64,000 nucleotides of DNA, from contig NZ_QHKS01000001.1 in the NCBI RefSeq assembly GCF_003353175.1, positions 124,001-188,000 of the forward strand. Direction: 5' to 3'. Every line of letters begins with the position of its first letter. Position 1 is the first letter of the stretch. Below, one piece after another: positions 26,282 to 35,571 of this stretch. The notes under the pieces are model-generated. The model worked only from the letters and a program-made list of their open reading frames with translations. It was not told the origin of the DNA and did not search any database. The position numbers were made by a program, and so were the translations under genes. The stretch comes from Paraburkholderia lacunae. Lineage in GTDB: Bacteria; Pseudomonadota; Gammaproteobacteria; Burkholderiales; Burkholderiaceae.

Positions 26282-27202
26282 TCACTTGAAACGGATGGTC
26301 GGGTTGATGACGGCGTACAGCACGTCCACGACCAGATTGATGATGATGAATTCGAGCGAGAACAACAGCACTTCGGCCTGAATCACCGGATAGTCACGCA
26401 TCGACACCGCGGCCACCAGCAGGCGTCCGAGACCGGGCCAGTTGAACACCACCTCGACCATGATCGAGCCGCCGAGCAGAAAGCCGAATTGCAGCCCCAT
26501 CATCGTGACGACGGGAATCATCGCGTTGCGCAGGCAGTGTTTGACGATCACGAGGTGCTCGGGCACACCTTTGGCGCGCGCGGTGCGTACAAAGTCTTCG
26601 TTCATCACTTCGACGAACGAGGCGCGCGTGAATCGCGCCATCACCGCGGCCACGGCCGCGCCGAGCGTGAGCGACGGCAGCACGTAGCTCTGCCATGACC
26701 CGTCGCCGACGATCGGCAACCAGCCGAGCTTCACCGAAAAAATCTCCATCAGCAGCATGCCGAGCGCGAAGGCCGGAAACGATATGCCCGACACCGCGAT
26801 CGTCATGCCGAGCCGGTCCGGCCAGCGATTGCGCCACACAGCGGAGACAATGCCGATGCCCATGCCGAGCACGACCGCCCACACCATGCTGGCCAGTGTG
26901 AGCAGCAGCGTCGGCATGAAGCGCTCGCCGATTTCCTGGCTGACCGGCCGCTTGCTGCGCGTAGAGATGCCGAAGTCGCCGTGCGCGATCTTCACGAAGA
27001 AGCGGGCGAATTGCTGCGGCATCGGCCTGTCGAGGCCAAGGTCGGCGCGCACCAGCGCGACGGTCGCTTCGTCGGCCTCGGGGCCGGCGGCGAGGCGCGC
27101 CGGATCGCCCGGCAGCAGATGCACGAACAGGAACACCAGCACGGCGACGATAAAGAGCGTCGGCAGCAGGCCAAAGAGACGTTTGACGAGGAAGTTCAGC
27201 AT
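26282..27202 (-). CDS. gsiC: Dipeptide/glutathione ABC transporter permease (GsiC/DppB-like)
   Basis: A 306-residue permease of the DppB/OppB type. It starts [24 protein letters not shown], includes [31 protein letters not shown] typical of the first periplasmic loop, has six hydrophobic helices and an EAA-like loop [24 protein letters not shown] near residue 215. The ATG at 27202 is preferred over an in-frame TTG nine bases upstream because homologues start at MLxFLxRR. The 108 bases between it and the binding-protein gene have no gene; its stop is seven bases before gsiD. Confidence 0.9.
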   Translation of the reverse strand: MLNFLVKRLFGLLPTLFIVAVLVFLFVHLLPGDPARLAAGPEADEATVALVRADLGLDRPMPQQFARFFVKIAHGDFGISTRSKRPVSQEIGERFMPTLLLTLASMVWAVVLGMGIGIVSAVWRNRWPDRLGMTIAVSGISFPAFALGMLLMEIFSVKLGWLPIVGDGSWQSYVLPSLTLGAAVAAVMARFTRASFVEVMNEDFVRTARAKGVPEHLVIVKHCLRNAMIPVVTMMGLQFGFLLGGSIMVEVVFNWPGLGRLLVAAVSMRDYPVIQAEVLLFSLEFIIINLVVDVLYAVINPTIRFK

Positions 27203-27310
27203 GAATCCCAATCCGGCAATGAAGCGGGCGACGATGGATCTTCTGGCGCAGTACAGGACCGTCCGGCTGGCGCATTCATGCAGAACACGCCGGGCCGAAC
27301 GGTCAGCTCA

Positions 27311-28873
27311 TCACCTGATCGCGATGTCGTCGAAATTGAACGAACCGTCCGGCGCTACGTAAGCACCCGACAAACGCTTGCTGCGCGCGTACACGACCTT
27401 CTCCTTCACAAGGAAAATCCACGGCGCGTCGGCCCAGATGCGCTTTTGCGCATCCGTGTAGAGGGTGGCCTTCTGCGCGCGGTCGGTGGTTTCGAGCGCC
27501 TGCTTCAGATCGCTATCGACCGTGTCGTTCCTGTAGTACGCGGTATTGACCATCTTCGGCGGGAACGACACCGACGCGAGCAGCGGCGTGATCGCCCAAT
27601 CCGCCTCGCCCGTCGACGACGACCAGCCCGCGTAGTACATCCGCACCGGCGCGGTGGCCGCGTCCTGCGCGCTTTCGACCTTGGCGACGCGCTGGCCCGC
27701 TTCGAGCGCTTCGACCTGCGCCTTGATGCCGACCTGTGCCAGTTGCTGCTGCACGAACTGAATCACCTTCTGCGCGGTCGAGTAGTTATAGGCCGACCAC
27801 AACGTCGTTTCGAAACCGTTCGGATAGCCCGCTTCCTTCAGCAGCTCACGCGCCTTCGCCGGGTCGTACGGCCAGGGACCGAGCTTCGTCGCGTATTCGA
27901 CGCCTTGCGGCACCACGCCGTCAGCCGGCGTCGCATAACCGGCGAACACGACCTTCGTGAGCGCGTCCTTGTTGATCGCGTAGTTCAGCGCTTCGCGCAC
28001 CTTCGGGTTGTCGAACGGCTTCTGATTCATGTTCAGGCTGATATAGCGCTGGATGATCGAGGGCGACGCGATCAGATCGACCTTCGGGCTCGACTGCAAT
28101 TGCGCGGCCTGTTCGAACGGCACCTGGAACGCGAAGTCCGCTTCGCCGGTACGCATCAACGCGGCGCGCGTGTTGTTGTCGACCACCGGTTTCCAGTCGA
28201 TTGCGTCGACCTTCGGATAACCCTTCTTCCAGTAGCCGGCAAACTTCTTGACCGTCAGGTCGCCTGCCGGGTCCCATTTCACCAGCTCGAACGCACCGGT
28301 GCCGACCGGATGGAATGCGATGTCCTTGCCGTACTTCTTCAGCGCGTCAGGCGAAATCATCACCGCCGACGGATGCGCCAGCACGTTGACGAACGCCGAA
28401 AACGGCGCCTTCAGCGTGATCTTCACCGTGTACGGATCGACCACTTCGGTCTTCTCGATGCGGCTGAACATGTTGTAGCGCTTGAGCTTGTTCGCCGGAT
28501 CGGTGACGCGGTCGAAGTTGGCCTTCACCGCCGCGGCGTTGAAATCGGTGCCGTCCTGGAACTTCACGCCCTGGCGCAGCTTGATCGTGTAGACCCTGGC
28601 ATCCGGGCTCGCCTCATAGCTGTCGGCCAGCACGTTGACCAGCTTCATGTCCTTGTCGAAACCGAACAGGCCTTGATAGAACGACTTGCTGACCGCTTGC
28701 GACAGCGTATCGTTGGCGTCGTACGGATCGAGTGACGTGAAGGTCGAGGCCACCGCCATCACGGCAGTCGTCTCGGCATGCGCCACATTGCCCGCGAGCA
28801 TCGCGAACACTACTGCGCCGCCGCTGACCAGCGCGCGCACACGAAAAGGAGAAGACGGGACCAGCAGGTTCAT
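27311..28873 (-). CDS. gsiB: Peptide ABC transporter substrate-binding protein (GsiB-like)
   Basis: A 520-residue periplasmic binding protein of the SBP_bac_5 family (cluster C). The signal peptide spans about residues 12-33 and ends AHA. Landmarks are [26 protein letters not shown] near residue 48, [25 protein letters not shown] near 99 and the [19 protein letters not shown] region near 300. Length and sequence are closest to the GsiB/DdpA subgroup for glutathione and dipeptides. It would deliver the ligand to GsiC-GsiD, powered by the double ATPase encoded just upstream in the operon. Confidence 0.9.
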   Translation of the reverse strand: MNLLVPSSPFRVRALVSGGAVVFAMLAGNVAHAETTAVMAVASTFTSLDPYDANDTLSQAVSKSFYQGLFGFDKDMKLVNVLADSYEASPDARVYTIKLRQGVKFQDGTDFNAAAVKANFDRVTDPANKLKRYNMFSRIEKTEVVDPYTVKITLKAPFSAFVNVLAHPSAVMISPDALKKYGKDIAFHPVGTGAFELVKWDPAGDLTVKKFAGYWKKGYPKVDAIDWKPVVDNNTRAALMRTGEADFAFQVPFEQAAQLQSSPKVDLIASPSIIQRYISLNMNQKPFDNPKVREALNYAINKDALTKVVFAGYATPADGVVPQGVEYATKLGPWPYDPAKARELLKEAGYPNGFETTLWSAYNYSTAQKVIQFVQQQLAQVGIKAQVEALEAGQRVAKVESAQDAATAPVRMYYAGWSSSTGEADWAITPLLASVSFPPKMVNTAYYRNDTVDSDLKQALETTDRAQKATLYTDAQKRIWADAPWIFLVKEKVVYARSKRLSGAYVAPDGSFNFDDIAIR

Positions 28874-28974
28874 GAGGTTGGCTCCAGGCTGCGAAATGAA
28901 ACTGGGTTGTGTGATGCGAATAGAAAGTCGGCTTCAGCAAGCGGGGTTGGATAGGCCGGTTTAACAGGCGGAAT

Positions 28975-30897
28975 TCAATAAGCGCCGCCGACCCGATGCG
29001 CTGCGACGAAATGGTCCGGTCCGACAGCGATGAGAGGCGCGACCACCGGCTCGTCGTCGAGCGCGCGAATCGGGCTCGGAATCTCATCGGCGGCGAGCAT
29101 CCGCCTCGCGTGACGGCGCGCCGGATCGGCCACCGGCACCGCGCCCATCAGCTTCTTCGTGTACGGATGCTGCGGTGCTTCGAACACCGCGCGGCGCGGA
29201 CCGATCTCGACGATCTGGCCGAGATACATCACTGCGACGCGATGACTCACGCGCTCGACCACCGCCATGTCGTGCGAAATGAACAGATAGGCGACGCCGA
29301 GTTCGCGTTGCAGATCGAGCATCAGATTGACGATCTGCGCTTGTACGGAGACGTCCAGCGCGGAAACGGATTCGTCGGCGATCACGACTTTGGGATTCAA
29401 CGCGAGGGCTCGCGCGATCGCGATGCGTTGCCGTTGCCCGCCGGAGAATTCGTGCGGATAACGGCGCGCGGCCTCGGGCGGCAAGCCGACCTTTTCGAGC
29501 AGCCACGCGACCCGCGCCTGAGCTTGCGCGCCTTGTGCGACACCGTGCACGAGCAAGGGCTCCATGATCGAGAAGCCGACCGTCAAACGCGGATTCAACG
29601 ACGCGAACGGGTCCTGGAAGATGAACTGGATATCCCGGCGCAGCGCCTGCAACGCGGGGCCGGTCAGAGAACTGATTTCCTTGCCGTCGAATTCGATCGA
29701 GCCGCTCTGGCTTTCGACGAGGCGCAGCAATGAACGGCCCGTCGTCGATTTGCCGCAACCCGATTCGCCGACCAGCGCCAGCGTCTCGCCGGGACGCAAA
29801 TCGAAGCTGACCTTTTCGACCGCATGCACGCGGCCTGTCACGCGGCCGAGCAAACCGCTCCTGACTGGAAAGCGCGTGATCAGATCGCGCACGCGCAGAA
29901 TCGGCGGCGCGTTGTCGCGAATCAGCGGCTGAGTCTCTTCGGCGACGGCGGCAGCAGAACGAACGGCGTCATCGGTACCGGTCAAGGCTGCCTGTTCGAG
30001 CGTCAGAATCGGGAACCTGGCGGGCTGATCGGTGCCCTCCATTGCGCCCAGGCGCGGCACGGCTGCAAGCAGCGCTTTCGTATACGGATGCGACGGCGCG
30101 GCGAACAGCGCGTCCGACGCGCCCTCTTCCACTTTCTCGCCGCGATACATCACCAGCACGCGATCGGCCACTTCGGCCACCACGCCCATGTCGTGCGTGA
30201 TAAAGATCACGCCCATGTTCATCTCGTCCTGCAAGCCGCGAATCAGTTGCAGGATCTGCGCCTGAATCGTCACGTCGAGCGCGGTGGTGGGTTCGTCGGC
30301 AATCAGCAATGCGGGCTTGCACGACAGGGCCATCGCGATCATCACGCGCTGCCGCATGCCGCCCGACAACTGGTGCGGATAGCGCGCGGCCACGCGGCGC
30401 GCTTCGGGAATGCGCACGAGTTCGAGCAGACGCAGCGTTTCCGCCTTTGCGGCGGAACGGCTCTTGCCCTGATGCAGGGCGATCGCTTCACCGATCTGGT
30501 CGCCGACCGTGAAGACCGGATTGAGCGAGGTCATCGGCTCCTGGAAAATCATCGCGATATCGGCGCCGCGTATCGAACGCATCGTGCCGGACGACGCTTT
30601 CGCCAGATCGAGCACACTGCCGTCGCGGCGCCGGAACGCGATACTGCCGCCGGCAAGGCGCCCGCCGCCATGCTCGATGAGCCGCATCAAGGCGAGCGAC
30701 GTCACCGATTTACCCGAACCCGATTCGCCGACGATCGCCAGCGTCTCGCCGCGCTCGACGGTCAGCGACAGATTGCGCACCGCGTTGAAGGTGGTCTCGC
30801 CGCTGCGAAACGCGACCGACAGATCGTCGACCGCGAGCACGCGTTGCGGCGGCAAGGCTTCGATGAGCGGGCGGGCGCAGTGCGATGGAGTCGGCAC
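28975..30897 (-). CDS. gsiA: Dipeptide/glutathione ABC transporter, fused double ATP-binding protein (GsiA-like)
   Basis: A 640-residue protein with two complete ABC ATPases in tandem. The first has Walker A GESGSGKS (near residue 60), signature LSGGMRQR and Walker B LLIADEPT; the second has GESGCGKS (near 385), FSGGQRQR and [13 protein letters not shown]. coli GsiA has the same fused layout. Both halves end in the oligopeptide-type C-terminal extension ([24 protein letters not shown]). Start GTG 30897 was chosen for the AGGA seven bases upstream; the frame stays open through a 12-base tandem repeat further upstream, which may shift the true start. Confidence 0.9.
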   Translation of the reverse strand: MPTPSHCARPLIEALPPQRVLAVDDLSVAFRSGETTFNAVRNLSLTVERGETLAIVGESGSGKSVTSLALMRLIEHGGGRLAGGSIAFRRRDGSVLDLAKASSGTMRSIRGADIAMIFQEPMTSLNPVFTVGDQIGEAIALHQGKSRSAAKAETLRLLELVRIPEARRVAARYPHQLSGGMRQRVMIAMALSCKPALLIADEPTTALDVTIQAQILQLIRGLQDEMNMGVIFITHDMGVVAEVADRVLVMYRGEKVEEGASDALFAAPSHPYTKALLAAVPRLGAMEGTDQPARFPILTLEQAALTGTDDAVRSAAAVAEETQPLIRDNAPPILRVRDLITRFPVRSGLLGRVTGRVHAVEKVSFDLRPGETLALVGESGCGKSTTGRSLLRLVESQSGSIEFDGKEISSLTGPALQALRRDIQFIFQDPFASLNPRLTVGFSIMEPLLVHGVAQGAQAQARVAWLLEKVGLPPEAARRYPHEFSGGQRQRIAIARALALNPKVVIADESVSALDVSVQAQIVNLMLDLQRELGVAYLFISHDMAVVERVSHRVAVMYLGQIVEIGPRRAVFEAPQHPYTKKLMGAVPVADPARRHARRMLAADEIPSPIRALDDEPVVAPLIAVGPDHFVAAHRVGGAY

Positions 30898-30931
30898 GAT
30901 GGAGTCCTTTGAATTCGAACGCGGCAAACAG

Positions 30932-30991
30932 GGCTCAAGCGGTGGATCAAGCGGTGGCTCAAGCATTGGCTCAGGCGGTGGCTCAGGCGGA
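30932..30991. repeat. Tandem repeat, five 12-base units
   Basis: Units GGCTCAAGCGGT, GGATCAAGCGGT, GGCTCAAGCATT, GGCTCAGGCGGT, GGCTCAGGCGGA lie head to tail between iaaA and gsiA, just upstream of the probable gsiA start. A unit length divisible by three keeps the open frame. Slippage could change the number of units and the distance between translation signals. Confidence 0.85.
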
Positions 30992-31022
30992 AAAGCGCAA
31001 GCGGCGCCTCAGCCAACCGGCC

Positions 31023-32003
31023 TTAGCGATAAATCGCCGTCACCGGCGTCTCGCCGAGCCGGGCAAAACCGCGATACATACCTTCTGTGTTGAACGGCAG
31101 CGCAAGGTTGCCGCGCGCATCGACGGCGACCAGACCGCCGCGGCCGTCGATCTTCGGCAAACGGTTCATCACTACGTCGTGCGCCGCTTCTTCGAGCGAC
31201 ACGTTGCGGTACGCCATCTGCGCGGCGACGTCGTAGGCGGCGACCATGCGCATGAACATCTCGCCGGAGCCCGTGGTCGAGACCGCACAGGTTGCGTCGT
31301 CCGCATAGCAGCCCGCGCCGATCAACGGCGTATCGCCGACCCGGCCGACCTGTTTGTTGGTGACGCCGCCCGTCGACGTCGCAGCCGCCAGGTGCCCATG
31401 CAGATCGAGCGCGACCGCGCCGACAGTGCCGAACTTGCGATTCGGATCGATCGGTTCGTATTGCATGGGATCTCCATGACCGGCAGCGAGCGCCGCGCCG
31501 TCGTGATCGAGCATCGCGCGTGGCTGATCGCGTGCGAGCAGCCATTGCCGATGACGCGCTTCGGTATGGAAATACTCCGGCTCGACGAACTCGAGACCTT
31601 GCGCAGCGGCGAATGCTTCCGCGCCTTCACCGGAGAACAGCACATGTTCGCTGCGTTCGAGCACGCGGCGCGCCACCAGCACCGGATTGCGCACGCGCTT
31701 CACGCAGCAGATCGCGCCGGCTTCGAGCGTGCTGCCGTCCATGATGGCCGCGTCGAGTTCATGCGTGCCCGCCGCGGTGTACACCGCGCCATGGCCCGCA
31801 TTGAAGAGCGGACAGTCTTCGAGCAGACGCACGGCTTCGCTGACGGCGTCGAGTGCGCTGCCGCCATCGGCGAGCACGCGCTGACCGGCGCTCAGCACGG
31901 CATGCAATGCAGCGTGGTATTCGGCTTCGGCGCCGGCCGGCATCGACGCCCGCAGGATGGTGCCCGCGCCACCGTGAATGGCAATGACTGAGTTGGAGTT
32001 CAT
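31023..32003 (-). CDS. iaaA: Isoaspartyl peptidase / plant-type L-asparaginase
   Basis: A 326-residue Ntn-hydrolase of the EcaIII/IaaA type that hydrolyses beta-aspartyl dipeptides and, weakly, L-asparagine. It begins SVIAIHGGAGTI, has NAGHGAVYTAAGTHELDAAIMDG near residue 68, and the autocleavage motif GTVGAVALD (near residue 192), whose threonine becomes the N-terminal nucleophile of the small subunit; AATSTGGVTNKQVGRVGDTPLIGAG follows. In E. coli iaaA also precedes gsiABCD, so the gene order is conserved. It overlaps the end of the regulator gene by four bases. Confidence 0.93.
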   Translation of the reverse strand: MNSNSVIAIHGGAGTILRASMPAGAEAEYHAALHAVLSAGQRVLADGGSALDAVSEAVRLLEDCPLFNAGHGAVYTAAGTHELDAAIMDGSTLEAGAICCVKRVRNPVLVARRVLERSEHVLFSGEGAEAFAAAQGLEFVEPEYFHTEARHRQWLLARDQPRAMLDHDGAALAAGHGDPMQYEPIDPNRKFGTVGAVALDLHGHLAAATSTGGVTNKQVGRVGDTPLIGAGCYADDATCAVSTTGSGEMFMRMVAAYDVAAQMAYRNVSLEEAAHDVVMNRLPKIDGRGGLVAVDARGNLALPFNTEGMYRGFARLGETPVTAIYR

Positions 32004-33001
32004 CGTTTCGCTTTGTTCGATCGGTTCGCGTTGTTTGCGTTGTTCGCTCTGGTGGTGCGGGTAGTCCGGGTAGAAGCGCGCGTGGGCGAGTCCACCGTGT
32101 CCGACGGCGCGGCTTGCGGATCGGTGAGCCAGGGCAACACGAATTCGCTGACGCCGGCGGCCGCCTTCACCGAGCGTTTCGCCCGGTAAGCGACCGCGTC
32201 GCAGAGCGCCTCGATGACGGCCAGCACGGCGGAATCGGCATTGGCCGCCAGCCGCCGTTCGGCCCGGATATAGAGCGCGATATCGGCGAATTGCGCGAGC
32301 GGCGAGCGCGGGCTGTCGGTCAGCGCGAGCACGCGTGCGCCGCGGTCGGCGGCACGCCGCGCGAGTTCGACGGTGTCTTCGACGTAACGGGGAAACGCGA
32401 TGCCGATCACCAGATCGCCTTCGTCCGATGCGAACAGGCGCCGCGCCGCATGCGAGGGTCCGCCGATCAGCGCGAGCGACTGCACATTGTCGTGATACGG
32501 CATCAGACCGTGCTCCATCAGACCGGCGAGAAACGCGCTGGAGCCGTAGCCCAGCACGAACACGCGGCGTGCGGCGATGATCGCTTCGACCGCGGCCTCG
32601 GCGACGGCGCTGTCGATCGAGGTGCGGATGGTTTGCAGATTGGCGGCAGCCTGTTCGAGCAGCGCGTCGAGTAGATTCTCGCCGGCCGCAAGCGACTCCT
32701 GTGCAGTGCGAAGCCTTTCGATGGGGGCGAGCGTCGCCTCGAAACCCCGCACCAGCGCCTCGCGAAACTGCGGATAACCGTCGAAGCCGAGCGCGCGTGC
32801 GAAACGGTTCGCCGTTGCCACCGACGCGCCCACCACGCTGGCCAGTTCGTCGATCCGCATGGTGGCGGCGCGAAACAGATTGGCCAGCACGTAATCGCCC
32901 ATGCGCCGATGGATCGGCGTCAAAACCGGCATCGCCGCGGTGATGCGCGCAGCGATCGCCTGCTCGGCGGGATTGGATGCAGCGGATGAGTGGTGAATCA
33001 T
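32000..33001 (-). CDS. MurR/RpiR family transcriptional regulator
   Basis: A 333-residue regulator with an N-terminal HTH_6 domain (residues 20-95; MGDYVLANLFRAATMRIDELASVVGASVATANRFARALGFDGYPQFREAL) and a C-terminal SIS sugar-isomerase-type ligand domain (residues 130-265; RRVFVLGYGSSAFLAGLM, IGIAFPRYVEDTVELARRAADRGARVLALTD). Such proteins sense phosphosugars or amino sugars. The last 30 residues are a simple Thr/Arg/Asn repeat encoded by 9-base repeats (TRTTRTTRANNANNANR). It is the first gene of the operon and probably controls the peptide-uptake genes behind it; a muropeptide-derived signal is possible but is inference. Confidence 0.88.
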   Translation of the reverse strand: MIHHSSAASNPAEQAIAARITAAMPVLTPIHRRMGDYVLANLFRAATMRIDELASVVGASVATANRFARALGFDGYPQFREALVRGFEATLAPIERLRTAQESLAAGENLLDALLEQAAANLQTIRTSIDSAVAEAAVEAIIAARRVFVLGYGSSAFLAGLMEHGLMPYHDNVQSLALIGGPSHAARRLFASDEGDLVIGIAFPRYVEDTVELARRAADRGARVLALTDSPRSPLAQFADIALYIRAERRLAANADSAVLAVIEALCDAVAYRAKRSVKAAAGVSEFVLPWLTDPQAAPSDTVDSPTRASTRTTRTTRANNANNANRSNKAKR

Positions 33002-33019
33002 TCGAGAGCGCGCGCCGCA

Positions 33020-33110
33020 GCGGTTTTATACAAGTTGGATGAAATTATATTTACATGAAAACCTCGCCGAAAAAAATTCATTTTCATTTTCGAGGGTTTT
33101 CACCGGGGCG
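33020..33110. promoter_or_regulatory. AT-rich divergent promoter region with candidate operator
   Basis: Lies between the divergent rpiR-type gene and rsuA. The core GAAATTATATTTACATGAAAAC and the near-copies AATTCATTTTCATTTTC form partial dyads of TGAAA/TTTCA type in DNA far richer in A and T than the flanks. RpiR regulators often bind GAAA-TTTC dyads, so autoregulation is plausible but unproven. Confidence 0.4.
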
Positions 33111-33170
33111 CAGCCGACGCCGTGACGCTGCGCGGCGCTCCGCTTCTTGCGGTGTTATTCTTCGCTCGCC

Positions 33171-33881
33171 ATGAATCTCGAAAGCATTCTCTTTACTCAA
33201 GGTTTCGGCTCGCGCCGCCAATGCCGAGCGCTGATCGCCGACGGCCGCGTGACAATCGGCGGCCATGCCCATACCGACCCGGACGCCGATCTCGCCACCG
33301 CTGACGGCGCGTTCCAGTTCAGCGTCGACGGCGTCGTCTGGCCGTATCGCGAGCATGCCTACCTGCTGCTGAACAAGCCGGCCGGCTACGAATGCTCGCG
33401 CGAGCCGCAGCATCATCTGAGCGTATTCAGCCTGCTGCCGCCGCAGTTCGCCGCGCGCGGCGTGCAGTGCGTGGGCAGGCTCGATCAGGACACCACCGGC
33501 CTGCTGCTGCTCTCCGACGACGGCAAATTCGTGCATGCGTTCACGTCGCCCAAACGCAAAGTGCCGAAGGTGTACGTGGCGACCACCCGCCATCCGGTCG
33601 ACGACACGCAACTGAGTGCCTTGCGCGACGGCGTCCTGCTGCACGGCGAACCCAAACCGATCGCAGCCGTAAACGCACGGGCCCGCGGTGACCACGCGCT
33701 GGAACTCACCGTGATGGAAGGCAAATATCACCAGGTCAAGCGGATGATCGCCGCGGCGGGCAACCGCTGCGAAGCACTGCATCGCGCGCAGATCGGCGGG
33801 CTTGCATTGCCTGCCGCACTTGCAGAAGGCGCGTGGCAATGGCTCGACGAAGCCGACCTCGGATCTTTACGGAGCGGGTAA
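33171..33881 (+). CDS. rsuA: 16S rRNA pseudouridine(516) synthase
   Basis: A 236-residue RsuA-family pseudouridine synthase. Residues 1-60 form an S4-like RNA-binding domain (LESILFTQGFGSRRQCRALIADGRVTIGG). The catalytic motif GRLDQDTTGLLLLSDDGKFVHAFTSPKRKVPKVY near residues 100-135 contains the essential aspartate, and LTVMEGKYHQVKRMIAAAGNRCEALHR is the conserved C-terminal motif. The Asp motif GRLDQDTTG and overall length fit RsuA rather than RluB/E/F, although those cannot be fully excluded. ATG 33171 gives the normal family start. Confidence 0.88.
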   Translation: MNLESILFTQGFGSRRQCRALIADGRVTIGGHAHTDPDADLATADGAFQFSVDGVVWPYREHAYLLLNKPAGYECSREPQHHLSVFSLLPPQFAARGVQCVGRLDQDTTGLLLLSDDGKFVHAFTSPKRKVPKVYVATTRHPVDDTQLSALRDGVLLHGEPKPIAAVNARARGDHALELTVMEGKYHQVKRMIAAAGNRCEALHRAQIGGLALPAALAEGAWQWLDEADLGSLRSG

Positions 33882-34071
33882 ACAGGTACAGCGCAGGTAC
33901 AACGCAGGTACCGCGCGCTCAAAGCCTTGAACGGCCGCGAAAAAAATGTTCGCCTCCCCACATAGCGTCTGCTGAGAGCCCTATCGTGCGCTGCGTCGCA
34001 GCATGCTCTTCCTTACAACCCCTTCTATACTCGATTAAACAACGACTACAAAGAGTTCAAGGAGGGGCGTC

Positions 34072-34260
34072 ATGATCATCCACGACACCGTCGAGATCTC
34101 GTACGCGATGATTGCTTTCACGTGCCTCGGGCTCGTCCTGATTGGCGGACTGCTGGTCGCAATGCGGTTGCGGCACAGATATCATCCGAATCTTATCGGC
34201 GCCTTGATCGGCGCGATGCTGTGCTTCCTGCTGCTGGAAGCACTGCCGGCGCTCACGTAA
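34072..34260 (+). CDS. Small membrane protein, 62 residues
   Basis: A 62-residue protein with two hydrophobic segments (about residues 12-32, IAFTCLGLVLIGGLLVAMRL, and 41-58, LIGALIGAMLCFLLLEAL) joined by a basic loop RLRHRYHP. A near-perfect ribosome binding site AAGGAGG lies ten bases before the ATG, which makes a real gene likely in spite of its length. A two-helix hairpin in the inner membrane is the expected topology. No family recognised; it is transcribed alone. Confidence 0.7.
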   Translation: MIIHDTVEISYAMIAFTCLGLVLIGGLLVAMRLRHRYHPNLIGALIGAMLCFLLLEALPALT

Positions 34261-34310
34261 GGCGGCGGGGCCACACGCAGCCGGCCAATGGCCGGCCCGG
34301 CGCGAGCGTT

Positions 34311-34343
34311 TCGCCGGGTAATGCCCGGTGCGGCGGCTTTTTT
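34311..34343 (+). terminator. Probable terminator after the small membrane protein gene
   Basis: Stem CCGGG/CCCGG within CGCCGGGTAATGCCCGG followed after GTGCGGCGGC by TTTTTT. The stem and the T-run are separated, so the assignment is tentative. Confidence 0.4.
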
Positions 34344-34383
34344 GCTCGCCGCAAAACCCATTCGATCGAACCGTTCGTGGAGT

Positions 34384-35448
34384 TCAATCGCGCCCTTTCG
34401 CTTCGCCGACGCTTCCCGTGCCGGTTCCGCCGCGAACTTCCCGCAGAAAATGTTCAACGCTCGGATAACGCAGCCGCACGCGCAGTTCTTCTTTGAGACG
34501 CCGGTTCACCAGCCGCCTCGACTCTCGCATGAAGGACAGCAAAGTCGGCTCGATCTGCTGCCCAGCCGCCGCGCGCGTGATGCGCGGCGCACGCTCGAGG
34601 CCGAACGCATCGGCCACCACGTCGAAGTACTCGCCCATTTTCAGCGACGTGTCGTCGGACGCGTGGATCACGCGCGCCGGCCGGCCGTGCGTGGACATGC
34701 GCACCAGAATCGCGGCGAGATCGTCGGCATGGATGTGGTTGGTGTAGACATCTTCGGCATCGATCAAAGCCGGCGTGCGTTTGTCGAGTCGCGCAAGCGG
34801 CAGGCGGTTGCCGGCATAAATGCCCGGAATCCGCGCAATGCTTGCCGCGATCGCGCCCCGGGCCGTCGCGCGCCGCAGTTGCCGCTCGGCCGAGACGCGG
34901 CGCTTCGCACGCGGATTGGTAGCTTGCAGCGCGCGCGTTTCGTCGATCCATGCACCGCCGCAATCGCCGTAGACGCCCGTCGTGCTCGCATAAACCAGCC
35001 GCACGGGCGTGCGCAAACCGGCGGCTCGCCGCACCCCGTCGGGTACAATATTGGCTGCTTCAGATTCCATCCACGCAGCACGAACGCGGCGCTGCCGTGC
35101 TACCGGCATGACGGTGCCACGCGCGGCACGTAAGACACGAGGGCCACGAGCGCTCAGCGTCGCGAGTAAGGCACGGGTGCGGCGGTCGTCGTCACCGGTC
35201 TTTTGCGGCGGCGCGAGATGCAGCACGGTCGGCGCGAGACCCGCGAGCCGCTTCAGGCTGCGGCGCGCGTCGAGGTCGCCGACCAGCGGGCTCACGCCCG
35301 CGGCGCGCAATTCGGCGCGGCGCCCGGCGTGGCTGGTCAGCGCGAAGACATGCGCGTGCGGTTCAAAGAGGGGCACGCAGCGCATGCCGACATCGCCGCA
35401 TCCGACAATCAACACGCGCGGCCGGCGGAATTTTCGTGTCGCTTTCAT
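34384..35448 (-). CDS. NAD-dependent epimerase/dehydratase (YeeZ-like SDR)
   Basis: A 354-residue extended short-chain dehydrogenase. The NAD-binding loop is RVLIVGCGDVGMRCVP (residues 11-26), and VYASTTGVYGDCGGAWIDET near residue 152 carries the serine and the YGDC tyrosine region used in this subgroup in place of a classic YxxxK. DDTSLKMGEYFDVVADAFGL near residue 275 is typical of YeeZ-like proteins. An unusual charged insertion (ARGPRVLRAARGTVMPVARQRRVRAAWMESEAANIVPDG-like, residues 100-140) splits the fold. Substrate unknown. It reads away from the ferredoxin-reductase gene, whose start lies 124 bases off. Confidence 0.78.
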   Translation of the reverse strand: MKATRKFRRPRVLIVGCGDVGMRCVPLFEPHAHVFALTSHAGRRAELRAAGVSPLVGDLDARRSLKRLAGLAPTVLHLAPPQKTGDDDRRTRALLATLSARGPRVLRAARGTVMPVARQRRVRAAWMESEAANIVPDGVRRAAGLRTPVRLVYASTTGVYGDCGGAWIDETRALQATNPRAKRRVSAERQLRRATARGAIAASIARIPGIYAGNRLPLARLDKRTPALIDAEDVYTNHIHADDLAAILVRMSTHGRPARVIHASDDTSLKMGEYFDVVADAFGLERAPRITRAAAGQQIEPTLLSFMRESRRLVNRRLKEELRVRLRYPSVEHFLREVRGGTGTGSVGEAKGRD

Positions 35449-35499
35449 GGTGGACGCATTGTAGCCGTCAAGCGCAGCAGGTACCGCGCAGTTGGCGCC

Positions 35500-35541
35500 G
35501 CGGGTCCGACGACGCGGGTCCTACGACGCGGGTCCGACAAC
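35500..35541. repeat. Tandem repeat, three 14-base units
   Basis: GCGGGTCCGACGAC, GCGGGTCCTACGAC, GCGGGTCCGACAAC lie head to tail, ending 30 bases before the start of the reductase gene at 35572. The spacing to the start means copy-number change could alter expression. Confidence 0.85.
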
Positions 35542-35571
35542 GATTACCGACTTTTCGATTTCGAACACTCT

